DNA of 64,000 bases from Vitellaria paradoxa (GCA_019916065.1 CM034233.1:6950516-7014515), one strand, 5' to 3'; counted from the stretch's first letter, positions 23,620 through 43,056 are shown. Made by a program: numbers and translations. The notes: generated by a model from the letters alone, not told the origin.

Positions 23620-25585
23620 TTAACCCTTGGGCGCAGCCTGGGAGGGCATGGTTGAGGCCTTGCCATGTATTTCTCAATTTACTATTTAATCCATCTTAGT
23701 AAGGTTTTAGCGTCACCGAAAAATATATATATACACGTAATAATGGTAACTTTTCTTTAGAGGTCTACAAAATTTTACAAATTCTTATCAATTTTAATTT
23801 TTTTTACTTAGTGCACGAATACTGAAATTATAATTTTTATAAATTTATACTAATTTTTTATAACTTCCAACACTCCCTCAATATTCAGCCCTAAAAAATA
23901 TATATTTTTTAAGTTTGAAAAAACCAATAAGAACTAAAAATTATTAAATCTAGGCTTAGTTTGATAAAAAGTTATGAAAAAAATATTTTAGAGACTAAAA
24001 TAAATTTTCTTTATATTTATATTTTTAACAAGCAAATTAAATATAATTTTTATTTTATTTTATTTTCTAACTAAATCAAATAAAAATTAATTTCTTTCAC
24101 TAATTTTTTTCAAACTTTAATCATTTAAACTTTTGCTATCACTCTTAAGTCAGTTAATAGTTAAAAAAAAAATTTCAAAATAAATAAATCAACATATTAA
24201 AAAAATTAACTTTTATTTAAAAAAAGAAAAATTTATTAAACAAACCAAAAATATCATTATTCTAAAATTTTTAACCCTTCGGCGCAACCTGGGAGGGTAT
24301 GGCTGAGGCCCCGCCATGTATTTCCAAATTTACTATTCGATCCATCTCGGTGAAGTTTTAGAGTCGTTGAAATATATATATATATATATATACACATAAT
24401 AATGGCAACTTTAATTTGGAGGTCTACAAAATTTTACAAATTTTTATAAATTTTATTTATTTTTACTCAGTGCACGAATACTGAAACTGTAATTTTTATA
24501 GATTTATATTAATTTTTTACAACTTCCTACACTCCCTCAATATTCGGCCATAAAAAATATATATTTTTAAAGTTTGAAAAAACAAATAAGTACGGAAAAC
24601 TATTAAATCTTGGCTTAGTTTGCTAAAAAGTTATGAAAAAATATTTTAAATACTAAAATTAATTTTCTTTATATTTATCTTTTGAACAAGCAAATTAATA
24701 ATAAATTTTATTTTATTTTATTTTCTAACTAAATCAAATAAAAATTAATTTCTTTCACTTATTTTTTATCAAACATTTAAACTTTTGCTATCACTCTTAA
24801 GTCAGTTAATAGTTAAAAAATTTTCAAAATAAATAAATCACCGTATTAAAAAAATTAACTTTTATTTAAAAAAAGAGAGATTTATTAAACAAAACAAAAA
24901 TATCATTATTCTAAAATTTTTAACCCTTGGGCACAGCCTGGGAGGGTATGATTAAGGCCCTGCCATGTATTTCCTAATTTACTATTCGATCCATCTCGGT
25001 GAAGTTTTAGAGTCACCAAATATATATATATATATATATATACACATAATAATAGTAACTTTTCTTTGGAGGTCCAAAAAATTTTACAAATTTTTATAAA
25101 TTTTAATTTTTTTTTACTTAGCGCACGAATACTGAAGCTATAATTTTTACAAATTTATATTAATTTTTTACAACTTCCAACACTCCCTCAGTATTCAGCC
25201 CTAAAATATATATATTTTCTAAGTTTGAAAAAACAAATAAGAACTAAAAACTATTAAATCTAGGCTTAGTTTGATAAAAAGTTATGAAAAAAATATTTTA
25301 AAGACTAAAATAAATTTTCTTTATATTTATATTTTTAACAAGCAAATTAAAAATAATTTTTATTCTATTTTATTTTCTAACTAAATCAAATAAAATTAAT
25401 TTCTTTCACTTATTTTTTTTCAAACTTTAATCATTTAAACTTTTGCTAATCACTCTTAAGTCAGTCAATAGTTAAAAGAAATTTCAAAATAAATAAATCA
25501 ATGTACTAAAAAATTTAACTTTTATTTAAAAAAAAAGAGAGATCTATTAAACAAACCAAAAATATCATTATTCTAAAATTTTAAG
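23620..25585. repeat. 650-bp sequence in three tandem copies
   Basis: Each copy starts with TAACCCTTGGGCGCAGCCTGGGAGGG or a close variant, at 23621, 24272 and 24921, so the period is about 650 bp. Each continues through a short TA microsatellite of differing length and a poly-A/T-rich body, and ends ATCATTATTCTAAAATTTT. The copies are roughly 90% alike by eye. No protein is encoded; the GC-richer start contrasts with the AT-rich body. It lies just upstream of the Obg first exon. Confidence 0.9.
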
Positions 25586-27135
25586 TTAATTTTTATAATA
25601 AAAAATATTTAAAAAAATTTAGAAGTAAAAATTTTATCATTTTAAAATTACACACATACTATAAATGAATTTTTTCAAAAAGTAAGGTGACAATTGCTCG
25701 GTTATCAAAATAATCTAAAAAGACAATTATTTTTGATAAATTATCTTCTCAATATTTTATTTAAAAAGTATTTCTTATTGTAAAATTAGGATATTTATAG
25801 TATTATAATTATGCCTTGAATTAAATTTTTGTACAATGATATTTATGGTATTATAATTACGTAAAATATGTGATGAAAAAAATAAGAACAACTACACTAT
25901 TTTAATTGGTGAGAAAATAAAATAAAGTACAACAAAATAAGGTGTGAGAAAGAATTAATGAGTACAAATAGACTCACCTCAATTAATGTTTATTGTTTGC
26001 AAGAAACGGAAAAGAAAATTGAGATATTTGATTCTTTCATTTAAAAGAATGGAAGGAAAGTAAAATAATATAATTAAAAATAACATTATAAAGTTGATAT
26101 GATATAGATGTAGTTTGCACTTGTAACAATAATAAAAAAAAATACCAATAACAAGATAATATATATAGATAAAAATATATACAATTAAAAATTTTCAACA
26201 ATTATCTTTTACGATTATTACACCCCAAATTAGGGTTAAAAAAAAAGTTTAATCCTTTTTTATCTCTTCTCATTTCCTCCTCTCCCCTACCCCCGCTTTT
26301 TCTCTCCCAAAAAAGTTGAATCTTTTTACCTGTTCTCATCCCCTTTCCTTCCCCATTCAACAAAGGCTCTACATGAACCATTGATAAATAGGTGAATCGA
26401 TGCCTCTATCACTGAATCCAACATCCTAATTTCTAAGAACCGAAATGATGGAGCTGCAGTACTTGCATTTAGTCGATGCTATTGCCAGGAAATTTCCTGC
26501 TAATAGCAAGAAATAGCATCAATTTGCACCTTTGGACCTTTCAGAGTCCAATATTTGTATTCCCAGAGCCAGAGGAGGGGGAAAAAAAAAGACACCTCTC
26601 TCAAACACATCAGAGCAACAGCCCTGTAGCTTCCTTCCGCAGACGAAGGACCCCACCAAATCTGGTCCTTCCAATTGGTTGGAAGTGATGACCTTAAAAA
26701 ATGCATCATAATCTATTAAACCGTAGAAAAACATAAGGCAAGGTCAAGTTCTCATAAAATTAACGATATTTCTTGCCTATGAAACTACGAATTCATACAT
26801 TTTTGTGACAGATAAACAACTCAAGACAGCAACAGATCAAACAATCAAAATACCAGATTACACAACCATTTACAAGCAATATATTTTGGATCAATAAAAC
26901 CAATTGGCCAGCTGTTGAGCCAATTTCACCTTCTTTCTCAGCCATTCGAGAAAGTGTCCACACCCAGATACACGAGACTGCCTTCTACACGAACCTTCAA
27001 ACTTATGCAAGCATCGACAACTGCTCTCAACCCATAACCAGACTTAATGCCAAACCCACAATCGTTAAGCCATACGAGTAAAACTAGGCATTCCAAGATC
27101 ACCCAAAGCCAACAATGTTCTGAAAATATGTCGAG
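25586..27135. other. Intergenic spacer, Obg to GID8
   Basis: AT-rich to about 26220, then more mixed. No frame could be tied to a protein family. The part from roughly 26750 to 27135 is probably the 3' UTR of the minus-strand GID8 gene. Confidence 0.5.
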
Positions 27136-30100
27136 CTAGCTCTTCAAAAAATCTTTTAGAGAGAACGGCAGGAGTCCATCCTGCAAAAGCACAAGTTAGG
27201 ATCCACTCTATGCACAAAACATAATGTCATATTTTTCTAATACAGCAACAAAGTTTCTGAAATAAGTTCCAACTTAAACCACATGCAAGCACACCGCAGA
27301 GGTAAAACTCTCTGTAGGGAAAAGGATATCAGACAATTGAACTTCAAAACAGAAACTTACAGTTCAAATGCTGAAGTAAGCAATATATTTCCTTCTAAAT
27401 GGCATAGGCTGCCAGAAATCATTCCAACAGCCATTTTTTCAAGATACAGAAATGCCGATACAAAAAGGGGGAATAGAACCAGATATTAGTCCTTTGTCAT
27501 GGTTTGTTGGGAACATTACTTTGCAAGGTTGTCTTTGTTTGATATTTGGGAGACTGGATATTAGTTCTTTTTTGTGCTTTATAGAAAACATGACTTTGTT
27601 TGATATTCAGACACTTCCTTAGTGCCTTATTAATAAAATCTGTTAATTATCAATATATATATTCCAACAGCCATTTTAGAGAGAGAGAGAGAGAGGATCA
27701 AATTTCTCAATTGACAACACGCACTGGATACAGCATTATTTATTTCAAGATTATAACAAGCAATAATTTTTCTATGAGGAACTCAAGAATGCTAATATCC
27801 CAATAAAACAGATCCAGCATAAGCAGCATTCGGAAATTCCACACAAACGCAGACAGATAGAGATTACTTCAGGCTACCTTGCCAGTTTCTTGATTTAAGC
27901 ATTGTCTAACCACAGTTGTCTGTTGTATCAGCCTTTCCATTGCTGAATAGCTGGGCAGGTTTGCATTTGCTGGCATTCCAGTCAGACAAAGAGAAGCATG
28001 AATTAAGAGAGAATATGAATTAAGAGAGTTCAAGGCAGTAACATTTAAAAGGGAAAGGAAAAGGAATAAATAAATGAACTTTGCATGAATTAGGAAAGGA
28101 AAAGAAGCGATATAATAGAATCCTGGGAATATCTCAAAAGACGAGGGATCTTAGAAGATACACACCAAGAATTGATCTATTCAAATTATCTGCCACATGC
28201 TGTCTGTACTCCAAACTAAGTAGATGAAACATTGGAGATTTTTCTGGTTCCTCATAAGCTAGCAAAGCCATAAAGTCCTGCACCAACAGTAAACTTTTCT
28301 CGTTTCAAAGAAGATATTAAAAAAATCATTTAGAAGTGCGTGCATTAATTTCCTTGGGTAGATACATACTTCAAGCTTCTCAACATACTTTTGCACCTTT
28401 CCAAAGGAAGTCAACTTAGACTGAGCAAATTCCAAAGCTTCTGTGCTGCCAGAGAATGCGAATTCATTAAAATGAGACACAAAGCATACAAAACTTGTGG
28501 GTAGAGGAGATAATTGTTATTTCCTTACCATTTCCTAGAGCAAACGAGCTCAACAAAATGAAGACTCAAAAGATCAAAATGCAAGTCCTTATTTTTTTCC
28601 AGCAAGTCAGGTGCAAGCTGTTCTGTCAGTTCAATGGCTTTCAGAGCATTCCCATCTAATGCAAAATGAAAAATTCCTGGGTGTAAGATGTTTAAATTAG
28701 TACCAACATCAGTCTAGTATCATGTATGCTCTATCAAGCATAAACCATGTAGAAATGTGACGTTCAACATTCAATTGTTAAAACCCTAAGCCTTTACAAC
28801 TTTAAATTGTTTGTAAATACTTGAGACTAAAATTAAAATAGTAGGATTTTGTTCTAACACATAAATGGAACAAGAAAATGAACTATTTGTTCTCACTTCC
28901 ATAAAATAGATAGGATTTATTTCATAAGCATATATAAATAGATATTATTACAGTTTCGTAGATGTGTTGGTTTCTAACTTGATGAAAAATGCCACGTCAA
29001 TGTGTCCCCATTATGCTGTATACAGATATGGATACATATGGAATACATCTGCTTTAGAAACTGCTATGAGGGGGAAAAAAGTAAGAAAGTGTTCTCAATG
29101 CTTTATTTATGAATTGGACTTTGACACATTACGACTGATCCTCAAAGATAAAAGCACAAATGAGCCATGTGATTACAGAGCAAAAGTGAAGTTGAGAATC
29201 CTACGTTCATAACAAAATACTTAAATATATATATCACTTGCTTTTTCTTTTTTCCATGTCCTCAATATGATTAGCTGGCTGCTTCATCCCAGTACAAGTA
29301 ATAAATGACTCCACGGTCTCTTTGTAGCAATTGTGCACAAGATATGATAGGACAATGTTGTGTATGTCGTTGTCATTCACAACCTGCCAAGTACATATGA
29401 TGACAGAAACCACTTAAATTAGAAGATGGAAAATTGGAGCGATTTCAGACTAAAGCATGCACTGTCAAAACATTCCGTCTTTGGTGATTAATTACAGAAC
29501 TAAATAATACACACAGTCATAAAATAACAAATCCAAGTGTAAAAACCTGAAAGAAACATTAGACACAAATGGTCTAGAGCAGCCAACTAACCATTAACCA
29601 CCTAAGATCTGTTTGTTCCTACAACAGATGAAAATAAACATGAAGTACTGTATCAATGTGGTATGGTGATACCTGTTATTTTATAGCTGCAAAGCTGGCC
29701 AACTATCTCATATTAATGTGCACACTTTCATATAAGATAAGTGAGACACACCAATATGATCTTCCTTATAATAAATAGCAATCAGTGGAGACTGCCTAAA
29801 GATCAATCAATGAACCTCAAGGACGTTATTTACTTCCACAGAGAGGCAAAAGTGTGGAAATTGCTAAGATAAGTAAAAATTCCATCAATTTGTAAGAATG
29901 TGATAAGAGTTCAAAGCAGGAAAGGCTGAAGCAAAGATGCATATCAACCACCCATCATTCTTCTCTAAATAGCGCATACTACAAACATGTTATGTGATCA
30001 AAAGTTCATAAGTAACCCACAAATCATGCCTGCAGGTGAGGTGCTGAGGTCACCTACATGTCACCTACCATAAATTCTCCCGAGATACCTTCTCTCTATC

Positions 30101-31309
30101 CATTAAGGAATAACTTTAATACTTCTCTTTTACGCATTCTAAATAGAAAGAAATTTTGTTAATGAACATTTCTCAATTTCATGACCTAAACATTAAAAAG
30201 AGAGAGAGAAAGAGAGAGAGAGATTCTTTAGGCTCTTGCCGAATTAAGTAATTGACCAAGAAAGCACAAGACACTTCTAAATGACAATCCAATCTTCGAC
30301 ACTAAGTTCAAGTTAGTGGCATAACTATTAATTTCTACCTATACACAGGCAAAACACATAAAAAGGCCTATATAATTTTACATAATATACTTAAATTAAT
30401 AACTTAATTTTAAATTAAATTCATTTAAATCACTGTCCAACCTGACAGCTAATGCATTCCAGTTATTGAGCAGGGTTCCTAATTTCAATGTAGACATGGG
30501 AAAAACACAATAAGCCCACATACATCTTAGAAAAACTCTATTGCACAACATAGCCCACAATCCCAAAAGCAGAAACTTTGGCCCCCTAGGAGATAATAAC
30601 GACAAAATTTATGAAGGTTAATCATCAACTTGACCCTTTTCTAACCGTTGTCCGAACCAAAACTCATCCAAACCTCTTCTTGTTTGCTTCCCACTTACAA
30701 ATGAAGGCATCTAAATTCTTTAAATCATCTACCCACTGTCCGGCTGACGTAGATTAATTCAAGTATAATAACCAACGTTTATTAAAATGTCCAACTATTT
30801 CCATAAGCATTTATTTAAAAAAAAAAAAAAACATTTCTATAGACATCCACGGAGAAAACAACAACTTTGCAACAAGAGGAAAAAAAAAAATGCTTCTCAC
30901 CGATTTTGGAACTAAACACAAATTAAAAATAAAAAATAAAGCCCTTGACCCCAACGAACTCCGACCACGGCATCTATCACAGAAGATCAATTAGAGGCAT
31001 CTAAAAGACGTGGTTCTACAATCACCCCGATTTTGCAGACAGAGAAAAGCTAGGGTTTCTACGATTAACCACAAGAAAATCAACATCAACTACCTATCCG
31101 ATTGAAGAAAACACCCAACCAGTTAAATACCAAATTTTGATTTCAAATAAAACCATCCAATTCTATTCGATTACAATTATGGGCATTCTGAAATTAGGGG
31201 TTTGAAAAGAACGGATATCAAAGAACAATCAAATCAAACAAATTAGGGGAAATACCAAAAAAAAAAAAAAACTTACAATGTTTTCGTATTGTCGCGGATC
31301 GACATCCAT
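27136..31309 (-). CDS. GID8: GID8 homologue, LisH-CTLH-CRA protein
   Basis: Seven exons (gene order): 31309-31277, 29383-29242, 28676-28529, 28445-28370, 28277-28166, 27969-27878 and 27180-27136. Together they give an unbroken 215-residue protein starting MDVDPRQYEN and ending PFSLKDFLKS. The LisH motif lies at about 17-48 (NDNDIHNIVLSYLVHNCYKE), CTLH at about 55-112 (DGNALKAIELTEQLAPDLL) and CRA to about 205 (EALEFAQSKLTSFGKVQKYV, then YSAMERLIQQTTVVRQCL). Length and domain order match eukaryotic GID8/TWA1. Known role: a scaffold subunit of the CTLH/GID E3 ubiquitin ligase, in nucleus and cytoplasm, pairing with RanBPM-type partners through the LisH-CTLH region. Intron 2 starts with GC (A|GCAAGTG) instead of GT; the frame confirms it. 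All other introns are GT-AG. Confidence 0.95.
27677..27695. repeat. GA microsatellite in GID8 intron
   Basis: A GA run in the intron between exons 6 and 7. A second, longer GA-rich run lies at about 30198-30222 in the first intron. Confidence 0.75.
29236..29241 (-). other. Non-canonical GC splice donor of GID8 intron 2
   Basis: The exon ends AGAAAAA and the intron starts GCAAGT. No GT nearby keeps the frame. Joining to the acceptor before 28676 restores RKRIFHFALDGNA, the expected family sequence. GCAAGT is the strong consensus of natural GC-AG introns. Confidence 0.85.
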
Positions 31310-32661
31310 AATTCACAGCCTTTTGACGTTAAAATTAATTAATTGGGAGTCGGAGAATGGCTGGTCGAACGAGAATTCGAATGGTCTATGTGCCGTGCGA
31401 CCTCTCTCTTGCGTGCAACGCGCTCGATGATTATATATGTAATGTATGGGTAGGAGGTTATAGCAGCAGCCAACTGAGAAAATACTACTGCTTTCAATCA
31501 CTCAAAGACCTCACTGAAGACATTCGTGTCGCTCTCCCAGAGAGAATTGAGTAAAATTGCAATTGCTATCATAATAAACGTGCTTGGCGTTGATTGACCC
31601 TGTCTTTTAGACGGTAACAATCTACCCAAATTAAAAAAAAAAAAAGAAATTATAAACTTTTTTTAACTTTTTTCAATTAAGGCCCGTTTGATGGACTAAA
31701 CTTTAGTGAAAATATCTGAAAATTTTTATTACATTTTTATATATTTTTACTTTCTTGAAATTCTAAAAAAGTTTAATACATTTTTTATATTCGAAAAAGT
31801 CGATAACTGAAATTCGATTAATCAAATAATAAATATTTTTTCATTCTTACTATGGATTCCAAAACTATCAAATGATATCCACTGTGACTAATTTTTTTGT
31901 GGTCGTAGAAACCGTTTTGACAGACTGTAGAAACTATTCTAATAGATTCGCACAACCAACATCCGTCTAAACGGATTGTAGAAAATTGTTTCAACGCCAG
32001 CCTATTTCTGACTTTATCCAAATAGTCCTGCACAATCTCATTGGAACGGTTCACTGAGCACATTTAGGATTTGAACTGCAGAGGCGTCGGTCCATGGAAT
32101 ACAACCAACGAAAAGTATTTTTTCTCTCTATCCCAACACATAGGCTACCAATAGACTTGTAAAAAGAAAAAAAACAAATATTTTCAACCTATTCACGCTT
32201 ACTTTGGAAGGAGAAGTAAAGAAATCTCAAAACCTAATACCTACCATGGCCAATACAAACTTCCAACGATGAAAAATGAAAATAGAAAGTGCAAATAAAA
32301 GGAAATTAAAAGAAATGCCTTTCAATTTAAGCACGAGAAAAACGAACAGTGTGAAACAATGGCGTTTTGAGTTCGATTTGGTCTGTAAAGAAGTCATGAC
32401 TGATACAAAATTTTAAATCTGTTCAAACGGAAATCCAATTCGTCTGAATGGAAATCCTATCATTCGTCTCAAAAAAATGTAGTTTGAGATGTGTGCACTA
32501 AATGCAAAAAATTTTCTCAAATCATATTTTATCTCACTTTTTGTCACTCTAAACACACCTTAAATTTTACTACATATCACTTTTGCACTAGTTTTTTTAT
32601 TTTTTATCATCCAAACAACGCCTTTTATTAAAAAATAAAACTATTGTGATTTGAACAGTAA

Positions 32662-32790
32662 TATTAGGTGTGTTTGGAGTGACAAAAAGTGAGATAAAAT
32701 GAGGTAATTTGTGAGTTCGTAATTCATACAGTAAGATAAAAGGTGAATAACTTTCAGAGATTTTCAACAATTTTTAGCAAACCGAATGCA
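32662..32790. mobile_element. MITE-like element, inverted copy
   Basis: It starts GGTGTGTTTGGAGTGACAAA and contains GTAATTCATACAGTAAGATAAAAGGTGAATAACTTT (shown only in part elsewhere), the inverse of the core at 15661-15795. A related half-copy in the other orientation lies just before it at about 32480-32570. Confidence 0.55.
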
Positions 32791-34018
32791 TGAATAAGAA
32801 CATGTTTTGATGATTTTTTTTTGTAAGTAACTTGCCTAAATAATTAATTGTTTAGTATTTTTTTTACATTTATTTATATAATAATTTAAAAATTAATAAC
32901 TGGTACATATTTTACATATGTTATAAAGACAATTACTTTTTTCTTGAGTATTAATTAAATTAATTTTCTATAATAATTTTTATAAACATAAAGTGGCATA
33001 ATTTAAAAAAAATAATAATTTCAAATTTTTTTAATAATTCAAAACTCTCACCGATTTATTACAGTTCTTAATATTTTTCTAACTTCAAACATATAATTGA
33101 AGGAGTTAAATTAATCAATAACAAATATTAAATGGGCTTTTACCTTAAGTCCCAAATTTCGGGATAACAAATTTTTTTTTTTTTTTTTTGAAAAGTGAAT
33201 AACAAAAATATTTGGCAGAGGATGAAGGGTGTGAGGTTTTGTCCATTTATTATTTTTTTTTCAAACTATATGTTACGATAAAAATGAGCAAGAAATATGA
33301 TAGAAAGATGGAAGATCAATGGTATTTTCCTTCCATGCCTTCATATTCCTTCCATGCCCATATACATTCTAGGGTGTTAGGCTCCATTTGGAGCATCAAA
33401 TTTTATTAAAAAATTTTAACTCTTTTTCTCAATGCACGAATTATAAGATTGTAATTTTTATTAATTTTTATTATTTTTTTTCACTTCAATATCTTTCTTA
33501 ATCTCCTCCATCTTCTATTTCTTTTTATTTTAATGTAATTCAATCATATTTTTTCATTCTCTGGTTATTCTCATTCTTTAATATCTAGCAGCTATTTATT
33601 TTCCTTAAAAATTGATAACTAAAAGTCACTTAAAGAATTTAAATCGCAAGTTAATAGGGCCGATAGAAAGTCTACAAATTACAATAAAATGTGGTTTAAT
33701 AACTTTTTTATGTTTAGAGTGCGACCAGCATATATATATATATTTAAAGATTTTACGTTTAACTTTTGTATGTACGATATTTTTTTGGAGGTTTGTAAAG
33801 ATTTATAGGAGATTATAGAAATTTGTAAAGATCTATGTAGTTTGAGGTTTGTAAAAATTTTTAGAAGTTTTTAGAACTCCGAAAGTTTGTTTTGTGTTTG
33901 GAATGCAATCAACAAATTATAAAAAAATACAGATAAATAGTGAAAAATTTGTTCTACAATAAAGATTTATTGAGATTTGCAGAGATTTATAAAGATTTTT
34001 GTTGTTTAGAAATTTGCA

Positions 34019-34870
34019 GGGGCCGTTTAGTAATACTATCGTTTTTCTATTTTTGTTTGTCTGTTTATATTTTCTCTTTTCTATTTTTTATTTTTGTTTT
34101 TTTAATGAAAATTGAAATTGCATTTAGAAATGTAATTTTGTTTACGATTGTTAATTTTTTATTTTCAAAAAATATTAAACTTTATCAGTTTTTAAAAAAT
34201 TAAATGAATTTAACAAAATATATTTCATATTAATTAAATTAAATTAATTTAATTTAATAAAATATATTAAATTATAATTTAATTATATTAAAAATAATTG
34301 ATTAAAATATATTTCATATTAATTTAAATAATTTAATTATGATATTTATTACAAATAATTTAATAAAATATATTTAATGTTAATTAAATTTAGTTAATTA
34401 TTAAATTTAAGTTAAATTAATTAATTTAATTTTATGATTTATTAAAATAATTTAATAAAATACATTTCATATTGACTAAATTAATTAAGTTAAATTAATT
34501 ATTAAGTTAAATTAAATTTTTTATTAATTCAAAATAATTTATATTTTATATTAATTAAATTAAATTTACTTATTTATTCTAATTAATTTAATTTAATTAT
34601 TTATTAAAAATAAATTAATAAAATATATTGCATATTAATTTAGATAATTAATTTAATTTAATTATATTTTATTTTTATTAAAATAATTTAGTTTAATGAA
34701 ATATTTAAATAAAATATTTTATTTTAATATGATGTAACGAAAATGGATAGAGTATTAAAATTAATAAATTTTTGCAACAGAAAAAAGGTTGAAAATATCT
34801 TTTTTTTTACATTTTTTTAGTTTAAATTTTCATTTTTTTTCGGAAACAAAAAATATAAACAAATTTAACA
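34019..34870. repeat. Extremely AT-rich repeat with CCGTTT end
   Basis: It begins GGGGCCGTTTAGTAATACTA and then runs into several hundred bases built almost wholly of TTAATTAAATT-like words with AAAATATATT spacers. The right side has a partly inverted match (AAATATAAACAAATTTAACA). Related blocks lie at 36060-36900 and 49885-50785. The GGGGCCGTTT end suggests a hAT-type non-autonomous element, but I cannot fix a target duplication. Confidence 0.45.
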
Positions 34871-34876
34871 AACATT

Positions 34877-35020
34877 ATTTGGAGTTTTGAAAAAGTTAAA
34901 AAAAAAATTTAAATTGATATTGAAGTAATGTAAAAATAACATATGATAAAATTTAATTTAAGAAGGTTGAGAATTTTTGAAATTTTTTGAAAAGTCTTAG
35001 AACTCCAAATGAAGCTCTAA
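34877..35020. mobile_element. MITE-like element, TTTGGAGT ends
   Basis: It begins TTATTTGGAGTTTTGAAAAA and ends in the inverse AGAACTCCAAATGAAGC. Same family type as 588-735. Confidence 0.5.
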
Positions 35021-35814
35021 TATGTTTTACAAATTTCATTTAATATTTTATTACAATTACTATAGAAGGAAAGTATTCTTTTAAAATTTTACTTATTGAT
35101 GAAATTTGCCTTTAATTTCTTGCAGTTGGAAAATTATTTCTGGTAATTTTTGTAGTGTTTTTGGAATAAGGATTTTATGAGAGAAAATAAAAGACAAGGT
35201 AAAAAGGACAAGAAAAAAGAAAGAAAAAATAGAAAGTGGATATAAGATTTTAAATACATATTTTATTTGATGAATAAAAAATATAATAAAATAAAAGCAC
35301 CGGTTAATCGATTAAATTGTTAATTTAATTATTTTTAATTTCTCAAACTTTATAAAAATTGTGTTCATATTTAAAAATTTAAAATAAAATAATTTAGTGC
35401 TAATTATTCAAAGAAAACCACACAAATATAATTTTATTAGTTCATATAATAATTTCATCACGGAGTTAATTTAATACAATAATTTTATTAGTAATTAAAA
35501 ATTATTATAAAAAATAATTATTTAAAATTAATAATAATTTTATCATTTTAAAAAAATAGTGACATTAATAGTAAGGATTAGTAATTAATAATTATTTGTA
35601 GTAATAATTAATAAACAAAGTGGTAATTAATCAATATAACAACACATATTATTATATAAATTAACTCTATTAATTATATTTTAATCTCAAATTTATTAAT
35701 TCAAAATTATTAATGATTTAAATTAAAACCTTTTTTTCATCGCAAGCCAAAGGTAGGAAAAAATTAAAAAAAAATTCCTACCATACCTACTTCTTCCTTT
35801 TATTTTTATTTTTT

Positions 35815-37185
35815 GGGTAAAGTACAAAAAATACCTCTACAGTTTATCCTTAGTATCACTTTGGTATCACACGTTTCAATTGTAACAGTCAAATCCCTAC
35901 ACTTTCGGTCAAGTATCAATTTGGTCATTCCGTTAGTTACCGTTAAAAACAACCATTAGACTGAGGATAAAATGATAATTTTATTTATAATTTATCTTCA
36001 GTATCACTTTAATCCCTCACGTTTTCAATTATAACAATTGCATCCATACACTTTCGACATATATTTGAAATATATTTTATTAATAAATAATATACTCTAA
36101 AATATATTTTATTAAATTATATAACATATTTTAATTTGAAATATATCTTATTAAATTATTTTTAATCAATAAAATATTTAAATTGTATTTAATATATTCT
36201 ATTTTTATCGAATTAAATTATTTTTCAAAAATAATATGATTAAATTAATAATATAATTAAAATAATATTTAATTTATTTTAATTAATATGAAATATATTT
36301 TATTAAATTCAGTTAATTTTCTTAAAAATTAATAAAATTAAAAATTTTATTAAAGAGTGATTTGATGATTTCACTAATAGTTGTTATAATTAATAGAATA
36401 GAATTAAAAAAGTCACATATATAAACGTATACTCTCGAATTGAATACATATACAAATTATATATAGAAAGAAAACTGTAAAAATAGAAAATTTAGAAAAT
36501 AACGATTCTAAAACCGTTTGATAACATTATTATTTTTTATTTTGTTTAACTTTTTATTTTCTGATTTTATTTTTTGTTATCGTTTTTTTCTAAAATAAAA
36601 TTTGAAACTGCGTTTACAGATATAATTTTATTTACATAAATTAATTTTTAATAAAATATTTAATTTTATTATTTTTAAAAATATTCAAATTTAATAAAAT
36701 ATATTTCATATTAATTAAACTATATTAAATATTATTTTAATTATATTATTAATTTAATCATATTATTTATGAAAAATAACTTAATTCAATAAAAAGAAAA
36801 TATATTAAATAAAATTTAAATATTTTATTTATTAAAAATAATTTAATAAGATATATTTAAATTAAAATATGTTATATAATTTAATAAAATATATTTTAGA
36901 TTATATTATTTATATAAAAATAATTTAATAAGCTATATTTCAAATATATATAGGATTCAATTGTTATAATTGAAAACGTGAGAAACTAAAGTGACACTGA
37001 GGGTAAATTATAGATGAAATTAACATTTTATCTTCAGTTTAACAGTTGTTTCTAATAGTAACTAATGGAAGGACTAAATTGATACTTAACCAAAAGTGTA
37101 GAAATTTAACCTATTGTAATTGAAATATGTAGGATAAAAATGATATTGAGGGCAAACTATATTGGTATTTTTTATACTTTTGCCC
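35815..37185. mobile_element. Mutator-like element with long terminal inverted repeats
   Basis: 1371 bp, flanked by the 9-bp duplication TTATTTTTT at 35806-35814 and 37186-37194. The two ends are inverted copies of about 240 bp: left GGGTAAAGTACAAAAAATACC, right (inverted) GGGCAAAAGTATAAAAAATACC. They stay similar through ATCACTTT, AGTTAC and TCACGTTTTCAATTATAAC blocks. Long inverted ends with 9-bp duplications are typical of Mutator-like elements. The interior is AT-rich, contains another repeat with AACCGTTTGATAAC, and has no transposase. It ends about 260 bp before the XBCP3-like start codon. Confidence 0.85.
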
Positions 37186-37445
37186 TTATTTTTTTAACAA
37201 ATTCTTGTCCGAACACCGCAGTTGATTAAAAAAAACACCCTCCATAAAGCTCATTACCTTTCTCTTGATTTTCCGAGAGTCCATTGTTATTTCGACCGTT
37301 CAGCACCTAGTCCGGAAGCTTCGGACGAAGCTCCAATCCGGAAGTCCCAACTTTCTCCATCTCTCTAGTTCACCATATCATCAGCAATCAATCCAATCAA
37401 TCCAAACCCAAGTCAAAGAAAAACCCAAATCTCTCTCCCTCTCTC

Positions 37446-43056
<5,611 letters not shown>

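Larger units (their letters stand above)
31310..35805. other. Intergenic region rich in decayed repeats
   Basis: The first 250 bp should hold the GID8 5' UTR and promoter; a TATATAT lies near 31431-31437. The rest is AT-rich, with MITE-like blocks at 32662-32790 and 34877-35020, an extremely AT-rich block at 34019-34870, and no plausible gene. Confidence 0.5.

Noticed and set aside
23621..23665. tRNA-like promoter at the start of the 650-bp repeat
   Set aside because: GCGCAGCCTGG resembles an A box and GGTTGAGGCC a B box, but they are only eight bases apart, too close for a pol III promoter.
26476..26734. Overlapping frames of about 70 residues on both strands
   Set aside because: No family match, and no splice-compatible partners nearby.
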